Assembly: GCA_027579435.1 (NCBI GenBank)
Contig: JANBPK010001015.1
Coordinates: forward strand, 1-23,999
Length of the DNA stretch: 23,999 bases
Origin: Candolleomyces eurysporus
Lineage: Eukaryota > Basidiomycota > Agaricomycetes > Agaricales > Psathyrellaceae
Reading direction: 5' to 3'
The notes under the pieces were generated by a model. That model did not search any database. It had not been told where the DNA came from and saw only the letters and a program-made list of their open reading frames with translations. The position numbers and the translations under genes are program-made. Position 1 is the stretch's first letter. Every line of letters begins with the position of its first letter. Positions 9,425 to 18,009 of the stretch are shown here, piece by piece.

Positions 9425-9732
9425 TGTAAGACAGATAGATACAGTGGGTGCGAACCACTGATCTAAACTAGGAAAGGTCACGAGTGATCGACCTAGGGGG
9501 TAACTAGACTGATCTTAGAGTGGTAAATAAAATAAATTCGGGATAAGAAATAATGGGGAATGAAAGGAAGGGGAGTGAGCTATGGGGAGAGCTAGCTAAC
9601 AATACAGGAGATAAGTGAACTACATTTATACCCTAAAGATATCACAAGGATCAGGACAGCTATTCCCATTCCGGAGAATGGAGACAGAACGGAATCAGTG
9701 AGTGCATGCGCACACGGTGTGCACTCTCCACA
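9425..9732 (-). repeat. LTR-like segment 1 (3' side of nested unit)
   Basis: On the minus strand it starts TGTGGAGAGTGC, has GGGTATAAATG near its middle, a pyrimidine-rich stretch, and ends CTGTCTTACA against the ACAC flank. 308 bases. The preceding sequence includes CGAGAAGTTCCTGGGAGA, a weak purine-rich tract. The inner boundary rests on the TG dinucleotide and is uncertain. Confidence 0.45.
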
Positions 9733-10743
9733 TCTCCCAGGAACTTCTCGTACTGACTCCCAGTCAGTGCGACATCCAAAAGGGTTGGAACAATGATGTC
9801 TGATCCTCCGATGAAATCCTACACAACAAACACCATATCTTCCGAGTTCTAATCTGTGTGAGTTTTAATCCGTTTGATTCGATGCGAGTGCGTGCATCCG
9901 TGCGAGTGTGATGGCTATGAATTCGATGCTTGAGACGTCGTCGGTGGTGACACAACTGCTGTCAACCAAGTGGTGTGCGTTGAGAGGGAGTGATGATGAC
10001 TGCCGAGAGAGTTGATCCATAGATAAATTAACAAAAGGGAGTTGTCGAGAAGCTGAATACATGTCGGGCACTGAGCTGTAATTCATCTTGCTTTCTTTCA
10101 GTATTTGCGCCATGATACAATGCCAGTGGATCCTGGTATCGATATGGTATGTCGCGAGGCAAGTAGCAAGGGCAGAGGAAAATAGGACTGATTTTTGTTG
10201 TGATGGAGGTGAGTGCAGGAGACGAGTCCCTGGTATGTGAGGGAGTGCTGGTCTGGCAGGCTGGTGCATCCAAAGCGAAGTGATCCCATTTCCTGGTACT
10301 CTGCGTGAGCTTCGGTTGATGTGCAATAACAGGGATGAGCGATGATGGCGAAGGCGTGATGAGCGCCGTCTCGCGAGGTCTGAGACAGTGCGCCCTCGAC
10401 GAATTGGAAAAGTGCAGCAATAGGAGATCAGCGTGCAAAGCGAAAGAGGGGTGGGGAGTGACGATAAAGTGATCGATGCTCAATAAAAGGTAAAAATAGG
10501 GCAGAGCGTAATGGCATCAGTGTGCACTGAATGATGAGAGGGGTCTGGTCAATGGCTGTTCGTAGCGGCGTCAATGCGAAGGTCTTCAATGGCTTTTCAT
10601 ATACATAGCGGCGTTGAGTCGTGGCAAAAGGTCGGAGGGAAGGCGAGCGACAGTTGACGATCTATAGAGAATAGAAAGGGATACAAAATAAAAGAAACAC
10701 TTCCCAAAGACAGTCAGAACCCCCTCGCGGTGGGCTCCAATTA
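9733..10743 (-). other. Internal region of nested unit, no recognised gene
   Basis: Short minus-strand frames (for example 9865-10326 and 10028-10483) lack any domain known to me, and no RT, integrase or protease motif is visible. The region looks non-coding or decayed. Confidence 0.5.
10721..10739 (-). other. Putative primer-binding site of nested unit
   Basis: Four bases after the minus-strand LTR end CTCTCTACA comes TGGAGCCCACCGCGAGG. A TGG-initial motif at this position is usual for tRNA-primed LTR elements. The priming tRNA was not identified. Confidence 0.4.
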
Positions 10744-11220
10744 TGTAGAGAGTGATGCTCTCGTGAGTGCGAAAGGGGGAAGCTGGATGTCTCAAGAGGC
10801 ATCATAAGCCGTCGTCCTTGAGCAGTACCGAACTCAATATGTAGGTCGAAAGCAAAATATAATGTTATTAGATTGAGTCAGATATAGAGAGAGAGGGAAA
10901 GAGAGAGAAGGGGGGGGAATCTAACTAAAGAGACCAAGTCTTCTAAGTCATACATATATAAAAACTACAACTATTGTAAGAGAAACACATGCAGTAAACC
11001 TCAGGAAAGTCGACTCCTGGTCAGGAGTTGAGTCCTGCGGAGCTCTGTCGCACCGTGCGATGCCTTTGGGGTTTGCTTGGGGCGACAGGAGTCAATAAGG
11101 GATGAGTAGATAGGAGCTACTCGTGCGGCCATGCCTCGAATAGGGAATCGGTCATCCTAATCAGGACGCTTGTAATGGTGGGCATGTGTGTGTGCATGCA
11201 CCACACTAGCAATCCCCACA
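10744..11220 (-). repeat. LTR-like segment 2 (5' side of nested unit)
   Basis: On the minus strand it begins TGTGGGGATTGC, has TTTTTATATATG as a TATA box near 10960, a long CT-rich tract (complement of 10884-10918), and ends CACTCTCTACA before the primer-site-like motif. 477 bases. The architecture is that of an LTR promoter half. Confidence 0.55.
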
Positions 11221-12496
11221 ACACCAAATACCTTTGTGAAGATAAAGGCAGGCAAGGGGGTATAGGTAAAAGCTCTAAGTCAAGTTGACAGAGGCTTCTA
11301 GAACTCTTCTTGTACAATCACAAGTTTGAGGGGGAGCTAAGGCTCAACCAGCAATGATAGAAATGCTTCATGAAGTAACTTTGCTAACACACAGTATGGT
11401 TCGAGATAAGACAGATAACTTTGCGAACAGAGGAACACAGCCTCAAGCAACCTTAACGCAAGAACGATTTGATAAATGCAAGCGACTCAACTCTGATTGA
11501 CTTTGCGAACTTAAACACTCTTTTCTCAACAACAGATGCCTCTTGTAGATTCCTGGAAACTCGGTCCCGACGCAAAATACAAATGTTAGCTACCCGCTAA
11601 TGCTATAATAGACAAAACAGAGACATAGATATAGGCAATTATTGTTTGGCAAACAGGCAAAGAAGCAAACAGATGACAGAGACAGAGAGAGATAAGAAAC
11701 ACAATCACATGAGGGTATCAAAGGCCGAGAGTTGATTCTCAAACCATAGAACACAGCCCAGGCACTTCTCAAACCTGTTCTGGACACGGCTGTTGTCAAG
11801 TCCACATGGATATTCACTGAGGATTGCTTCTGGAGAGTGTGCCCTTCCGTTCCTGCACCTAATCCGACAAATTGATCCAAATTTTGGGTGCTTGGCTCCA
11901 CCAAGCCACACTGCTTCACTACTCTGCTGACTCTTTCTTTCTCTTGGCTATGGACAGGCTGACCAAGCTTTGGGTAAATGACCACATAAGCTTTAGTTGT
12001 GCTTTCCGGTTTTCCGAGCAGGTTCACGAACTTTGGATTAGCTATCCAACGCTGATCACTGCTTCCGTTCCTTCCAATTCTGGTCACGTCAACGCTTATT
12101 GACTTAGCAGATCGCTCATCAATTCTCAAAGCCACCGGCTGCTTTGTGAAGACTTCTGCTTAGCAAGTGTCAGGGCGAATTCCCTTGTAATGTGCACAAC
12201 TCCCCTTAGCATCATACCTTGCCAGGTCAGGCATGCTAGTTAGACTTTGAATAGTATTACTGCGTTTTGGATACGTTCATGAGACCTTCATGAACTTAAA
12301 GTGTTGTCGCAGAACCATCTTACTTGATGTTCCTTTGTTCTCTAGGTGTCTGCTTAGTTGGCAGTCAGGGATAACTCCAACTCTTATATTTCCCTTCCTT
12401 CCAGAAGATCTCTTTAATAAGCTATGTCAGTTTGCGAACTTTACAAACAAATTCATGAATTTGAGAGGGTATATACGCAGGTGGCATATCACCGAG

Positions 12497-12562
12497 AGCG
12501 GATGCTCCAACAGTTTGTTCCACTGCTGTTACAGACACACCTGTAGGAAGGCGGTGATATGA
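12497..12562 (+). pseudogene. DIRS-like Gag-like protein, fragment 3 (zinc-finger tail)
   Basis: It reads SGCSNSLFHCCYRHTCRK and then leaves the expected frame (probable one-base deletion at about 12540) before a TGA at 12560-12562. Joined to NGICIRYN of fragment 2 it forms a C...C...C...H...C cluster typical of the CCCH-like tail of the basidiomycete DIRS-like Gag. The joint skips B3 and a 5-base flank. Confidence 0.6.
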
Positions 12563-12599
12563 CTTTAGAAATGACTAGCTTCATAACCAACAGAAAATG

Positions 12600-12671
12600 T
12601 GGCTCCAGCAGGATTCGAACCTGCGACCCCTACACTATGGCTGTGTTGCTCTACCACTGAGCTATGGTGCC
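12600..12671 (-). tRNA. tRNA or tRNA-like gene, anticodon loop CAT (Met?) but atypical
   Basis: A 72-base cloverleaf on the minus strand. The acceptor GGCACCA pairs with TGGAGCC with one A-A mismatch. The D arm is GCTC/GAGC with loop AGTGGTA, and the T arm GCAGG/CCTGC with loop TTCGAAT. Both internal promoter boxes are good (TAGCTCAGTGG and GGTTCGAATCC). A TTTT lies directly after the 3' end (CACATTTTC), as expected for RNA polymerase III termination. The anticodon stem is weak (three pairs) and position 33 is C, not U, with CAT at 34-36. It could be a diverged tRNA-Met, a pseudogene or a tRNA-derived insertion. Confidence 0.6.
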
Positions 12672-12852
12672 TGTGACTGCAAGCCCCCAGTATCTAGGAT
12701 TTATACCCTTGGTCGCCTAGACACTATACCAGTGCTTGACTTATATCAGTCACCCATCAGCGGGAAAGGAGGTCACGGAGCGTTGACTTGCGAAGGAAAG
12801 AAGCAAAGTGATACGTGGCATGGTACTGAAGTATCGTTGGTTTAACGTGTAG
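12672..12852. other. Linker between Gag-like remnant and RT, non-coding as it stands
   Basis: No clear coding continuity between the zinc-finger tail and the RT frame, which opens after a TAG at 12850-12852. A 7-base inverted repeat pairs 12673-12679 with 12747-12753. GGTATAAATC, upstream of the tRNA on the minus strand, could be a TATA-like element. Confidence 0.4.
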
Positions 12853-14442
12853 GATGCCGAACAGGATCAATTATCTAATACTGCTGACTGGACAATCACT
12901 GCTAAACCCTTACCTCGCCCACCACCCAAGGAGCTCGCGAATGTCACGAGTCACAATACTATCTCTACAAACCCTTATCTCTTCAAGGTTTCTACTCCGA
13001 TAAACATCGATAAATTTGAATCTCTGTTGAAGAACCACCCCAACCCCATTTTCATTGTGTTGGTCATCACTGGACTTTGAGAAGGTTTCTGGCCATGCGC
13101 CGATACCAATCTCCCGAATTATCCTACTACACATGATGCTCATATCGTGACAACTTCCAACCCTGATGAGGTTGCGTTCTTGGCAAATCAAATTGACAAA
13201 GAAGTGTCGAAGGGGCAGCTTTCTGGAGCATTTGGACCGGACCTCCTCCCAGGTATGTATAGGATGCCCATCCATGCTGTCCCCAAAGACAGAGGTTCTA
13301 CTTTCTGGATGGTCAACAACCACAGTTCTGAACCTTTCTCGCTAAACAGTATGATTGAAAAAGCCCACGTCCTGCCATCACCACTTGACAATATGACCCA
13401 TGTCGGGCATCGACTTATCCAACTCAGGCAACATCATCCGTCCAAAAGACTTGTTATGTGGAAGCTGATGTCTCGGAGGCATATCACCTGCTACCCATCC
13501 ATTGCCATTGGCAGCTCAAGCAGATTGTCACTTTTGGTGATGAAAGACATGTCAATTGGCGGAACTGTTTTGGAGGTTGAGCATCCGGAGCACTTTGGAT
13601 TGCATTTATGTCACTTGTCACTTGGATTGCCATTCACAAACGACTCATCACCAATCTCATTGGAGCCTATGTTGACGACAGCTTTGGATTCAACAAGGAA
13701 GACAATGTCACCTTCTACTGCCCTTATAGCAAATTTTTACCATGCTCCCAAGTCATGCTCCTTGAGCTCTGGGACGAGTTGAATATTCCCCACAAGGAGA
13801 AGAAGCAGGTATTCAGCAGTCCTCTCACCATCATCGGTTTCAAGGTTGACCCCAACACAATGACGATCGCCTTACCAAACAACGTGAAGACCAAGCTCAT
13901 CGACAAATTGGATCTTTGGATCCAACCGCCAGTACCTCAATCCCAGAATAACGGGAAGTTCAAACTCAGGGAATGGCAAATCCTTGCAGGATGGATGAAC
14001 TGGGCTTTCAACATGTACCCTCCACTGCACCCGTCTCTAAACCGAGTCTACCCTAAAATGTTGGGTCAAAGCAGTCCCTTCACCAAAATCTGGATCAATA
14101 ACGCAGTTTGATTCAACTTAACTTGGGCTCAAGACCATCTACGTGTCCTACCTGGTTCTCGTATCATGCAATCCACACTGTGGGGCCCTACTGATGCTGA
14201 TGTCACCCTCTATACAGACACATGTTTACAAGGAATGGGTTTCTGGTATGATGGCAACAGCACTGGCTACTACTTGACTACTCCAACATCTCTGCCTGTC
14301 AAACATATCTTTTATTTTGAAGCTCTTTGTGTGTTATCTGCTTTTCAACACGCTGTCACCTCTTTCCCAACCAAGCGTCAATTTCTCATTTTCATCGACA
14401 ACACCAACACCATTGATATTTTCTCCAGTTTTCATGCCAGCC
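12853..14442 (+). pseudogene. DIRS-like (YR-retrotransposon) reverse transcriptase-RNase H, cut by chromovirus
   Basis: Frame 1 runs from 12853 with KPLPRPPPKELANV, TPINIDKFESLL, then GFWP, LLPGMY and PIHAVPK. A one-base shift at about 13461-13464 moves it to frame 0, with DVSEAYHLLPIH..WQLKQIV, YVDD at 13668-13679 (catalytic RT motif), GWMNWAFNMYP, and RNase H motifs with D in YTDTCLQGMG, E in FEALCVLSA and D in IDNTNT. In-frame TGA codons at 13078, 13578 and 14109 all fit CGA to TGA. The order and motifs are those of basidiomycete DIRS-like elements, so this is the downstream ORF of the Gag fragments at 7443-12562. It ends at 14442, where the chromovirus LTR begins. The tyrosine recombinase expected downstream is not in the window. 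Confidence 0.75.
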
Positions 14443-15112
14443 TGTCATGGATAAACTCTATTTTTCTCTCATTTTTCCTTTTTTTTATTTACCAAGCCTT
14501 GTCGTCTCTTAGATAGAGAAGAAATAAGCTATATTAGTCTGGACTAAAGCTGCCTAAGTGCCACAATGTTTGCAAACTAAGTAAATATTTATTTACAGAC
14601 TTTAAGTACACTACATTGTACTTTGATATATAAATGGTGACTTATCCAATGAAGGATTCTCCCGGAAGGTTCAAGAAAGTATTGGACTTATCCAAACACA
14701 ACGAGAATTGATCGGAGTCATTTCCAGACTTAACGGATCACGGATCCATCAAGGAATTGACTTCGTGATCTCCCTACATAATTCTATTACTTTCCTCCAT
14801 CTTCCGTGACCTTCTACAAAGCTCTTTAACATTCCAGTAATCTTGTAGATAGAAGTATATATAAACTCTGAGTTGGTTAGTAAATATCATTGCTTTTACA
14901 CTCTCAAATCGTTTGATTCTTTCTAGCATTGCTGCGCGCTGCCAGAAGGTAACTGAATTCACTAGCTATCTGTTATTGAATTCCTTGAGAATAGCGAGAT
15001 CTGCTCTTTACTAAACATTGAAGTTCACTTGAATTCTGATCTTACCCCTCTAAGTCTTGTGTATTCATACAGAATACACCAATATTAAGAATAGTTCTAA
15101 CTACTCATAACA
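14443..15112 (+). repeat. 5' LTR of chromovirus
   Basis: It starts TGTCATGG and ends CTCATAACA, with TG...CA ends, 670 bases. The start recurs at 23711. It contains a TATA box at 14856-14865 and no coding frame. Confidence 0.9.
14856..14865 (+). promoter_or_regulatory. TATA box in 5' LTR
   Basis: TATATATAAA lies about 250 bases before the LTR end, the usual place for the retrotransposon promoter. No other promoter elements were recognised. Confidence 0.6.
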
Positions 15113-15130
15113 TTGGTGGACACATTGGGA
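15113..15130 (+). other. Putative primer-binding site of chromovirus
   Basis: TTGGTGGACACATTGGG directly follows the LTR end CATAACA. The position and the TGG core fit a tRNA primer site. The tRNA was not identified, and self-priming as in some chromoviruses cannot be excluded. Confidence 0.4.
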
Positions 15131-15220
15131 AATCAGTTTCTCAGTGACTTCAAAGAAACTTAGCTTCTATTCATCTCTAACAAGCTGGGAGACCCAAACA
15201 CAACCCAGTATCTATCGTTC

Positions 15221-18009
15221 ATGAATCAAGGATTCTCCCCCACCTTTGACAACTCCTTACACGACAACCCTGAGGGTCAAACCAATCGCTCACAACAGCA
15301 AGAATCAGGAGAACATTNCCCCCCTGATTCTGACTATCTCTACACATTCAAATCCCACTCGATTGATTCCACAGAAGGAGGACCATCAATTCGTTGCCGA
15401 GCCTTCAAGAAATATCCGATCCCCTGATAATTTCAGTATCATGGACCCGTCAAAACATCAACCAACCAACAGGAATAAAGGACCTGAGCCTGAAGTAAAC
15501 CCATTAGCGACCTCAACTTCTGCCGACCTAAGGCCTCTCGGTCAACCCCTATCGTTGTCTTGTCGCTCTCCTGGGACATTTGACCCGGTGAAGCTGAGGG
15601 TAACTTCATTGCAGTCCCTGCATACCTTCCTCAAGGACACCGTTCAAACCGATATGCGTACTCGATATGAGAAATTAATCACTCTTGGGATCAAAGCTAT
15701 AGGGCAACCAGAACACATCGAAGACCGACACCTCACCAGGAAGGAAAGAATTTTCTTCAAGAAAGAACTTCAAGCTCTCGACCGATTACTCACTGAAGTA
15801 TTCCAATACCAGTCCCCCGAGGGTCTCTTAGCCTATACTATCAAGTACCAGCACTTAGACGAGCTTCAGGAAATGCTCGAACGCACGAGGAGCGATATCA
15901 CCAAACGAATGTCAATATTTGGAAGAGACGATATCCCGAGCATTCCAATTTGGGGACAAGAGAATCGACCACTACAGTACTGGGAAGCATTAGATTTTGA
16001 GATACTCGGTGCCAACTTCCGCCTTCAAGTTGAGAATCTCTTAGTAAAGCTGTCCTATGGGATAGAAGAAGAAGAGTCGGACAATGAGGTGGGAAAGGGA
16101 AAACACAGACTCGGAGGAAGCACTTACATACGCCCACCTAATACAAAAGGATCTACAAACCTCTCCGTCCCAGGACAGCCTTTCAGTAACCCCGCTTCTC
16201 CCTTCTATGCTCAAGCGCCATCGAATCCATCGACTCCGTCCGAATTACAGGGACATTCAAGCGGATACGTTCCACACTTCCCAGAAGATCCCCGACACAC
16301 GCACGAAACTTCCGCCTCATCAAGTGAGAAATACAACAATCCTAGACCCACCAATAACCCTTTCAGAAAACCAGGCCGACCTCGAAACCACTCCGCCAAT
16401 GATCCTTACCTGTCCTCAGATGGTTCAAAGGATTTTGAAGAGGAAAAGGGAGGAGGGAGAACAGAAGAAATGCACTCACGTACGCGCAAGGAGGAACCTG
16501 AATCGTCAATCTCGCAATACCGAACTCGAGAGTCGACAAGGCCAGAAACGGTCCGATTCGATCCTCCCTATCCGACCTACACCGATCCAAGACCATCTGT
16601 GCTACGACCTACATTTCCGAATCCTTCCATTCATCCTCACCATTCCTACTACTACTATCCTACTCAACCCCAATCGCATCTTACGGCCCCTATGTTCGGA
16701 AGCATTCAACACAATACCACTTCCACTCGGCTGCAACAGCTACTCGCCCCTTCTAAACCAAATACTTCACGTAAGAGTCAACCGAACAACAGCTTGCCTT
16801 TTTCACGGCCATCTCATCTTCCATTCCAAGAAGGAGGTGATCCGCCACCACCTCCGCGACCTCCACATGAAGGATTCCTAAGAGCAACAGGAGGAGGCAG
16901 AGAAGGAGGAGGAGGGCCTTCGGATTCCGATGACGAAGGAGGATCAAGACCACCTCATATTCCAAGAACCCCTGCAGACAGAGGGAGGGGAGGAAGAAGG
17001 AGAAGGGAACGCAGAAACCGCGAAGGAGATATCTCGGATTCAAGTAACACTACGGTACGATCCCCCCCCTGAACCCCGATTCAATACTAAATTTAGATTG
17101 GACATCATTCCAACCTGGAACGGAAACACTGATGACTTAGGACGATGGATTATGAAGATCAATCGTCTTGCTCAGCAATCTCAGTCTATGTATGAACAAT
17201 TGGGAGGATTAGTACCCAACCGACTGGAGGGGGTAGCAGAAAAATGGTATTATAGTTTATCTCCTGAAACTCGAGCTAGATTTGAAGAGAATTGGGATAC
17301 CCTCAGACAGGGTATCTGCAAATACTTCATGAATCAGACCTGGATGGAGAACCAAAAGATCCGGGCTAACAATGCGAAATACCGTGAGACGGGATACGGA
17401 CGAGAAACTCCAAGCGATTACTTCATCCGTAAGCTGGAATTACTCCAACTCAACTTCAACTATACAGATCGTGAACTCATTAACCAAATTATGACTGGAT
17501 TTCCGACTCACTGGACCCCGATCCTCACACCTCATCTTTACTATCATGTAGAACAACTACAAGCAGCAGTTAAGTTCTTTGAAGAAACGTTACTAAAGAT
17601 GGACATGCCCAAGTACCAGGAGAATACTAATTTTCAGCCACGGTTCAATTCGCGTAATCCCTTCAACCCATACCGAACTAACCGAGCCAATGCCAATCTG
17701 GTCGAAGGAGGAACTAGAAATCCATCTTCGACGCTCTCTAGACCCCAATTTCCCAAAGACGACTCGAACGTTTCCAAACAAGGAACTCCCGAAAGCGTCG
17801 GGAAGCGACCGTGTAGACATTGCGGAAGCGGTAAGCATTGGGACTACAAATGTAAGTTCTCCCGAAAGGGGGAGAGAATCGCGCGGACCAATATGGTGGA
17901 ATATTCATTCGAAGAAACCGAAGAACAGAAAGATTATGATGACACTTACTACGCATTGGAGTCCGAGGATGAGGATTTTTGCGAAGCCTTCCTCAGTCAG
18001 GAGCCTTGA
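15221..18009 (+). CDS. gag: Gag polyprotein of chromovirus, frame changed at two homopolymers
   Basis: The structural protein of the virus-like particle. An upstream ATG at 15221 opens one frame; the N at 15318 beside six C could link it to the frame running to 17072. An ATG at 15440 (MDPSKHQPTNR) is another possible start. The N-terminal ~550 residues are rich in Pro, Ser and charged residues and look disordered. At the run of eight C (17062-17069) the frame changes again, linking to the capsid-like region (RLDIIPTWNGNTDDLGRW, EKWYYSL, NFNYTDRELI) and a zinc knuckle CRHCGSGKHWDYKC (CX2CX4HX4C) at 17812-17853. Stop at 18007-18009. No nonsense codon was found. Because both shifts sit on C runs, sequencing error is as likely as mutation. 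Confidence 0.75.

Larger units (their letters stand above)
9425..11220 (-). mobile_element. Nested non-autonomous LTR-type unit with dissimilar LTRs
   Basis: A 1796-base insertion in B3, flanked by ACAC on both sides (9421-9424 and 11221-11224). B2 provides the empty-site comparison. On the minus strand it starts TGTGGGGATTGC and ends CTGTCTTACA. It contains an LTR-like 5' end (10744-11220), a primer-site-like motif, about 1 kb without a recognisable protein, and a different LTR-like 3' end (9425-9732). The two LTR-like parts share only a general start, TGTGG(A/G)GA..TGC, and a TATA box. A LARD/TRIM-like derivative or a recombinant of two related families would fit; a single long solo LTR is an alternative. 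Confidence 0.6.
9341..12491 (-). repeat. LTR-like repeat B, copy 3, inverted, split by a nested LTR unit
   Basis: Its reverse complement aligns with B2 from the 5' end (12491, GGTGATATGC) to the 3' end (9341). It is interrupted at 9425-11220. The outer piece 9341-9424 contains the palindrome and GT/AC-rich part, and 11221-12491 the remainder. Rejoining the two pieces with one copy of the flanking ACAC gives exactly the length seen in B2. It lies in opposite orientation to B2 inside the same host gene, giving 1.3 kb inverted arms around Gag fragment 2. A frame at 11590-12135 on the minus strand corresponds to the short B2 frames. Confidence 0.75.

Noticed and set aside
9865..10483. Minus-strand frames of ~150 codons in the nested LTR unit taken as gag
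   Set aside because: Neither frame has a capsid, zinc knuckle or protease motif, and both lie in compositionally simple sequence.
16084..16881. 265-codon frame inside gag and other long overlapping frames (16753-17043 minus, 17593-17838 minus)
   Set aside because: Low-complexity composition of the disordered Gag region opens several frames; only the 15246-17072 frame connects to the capsid-like domain.
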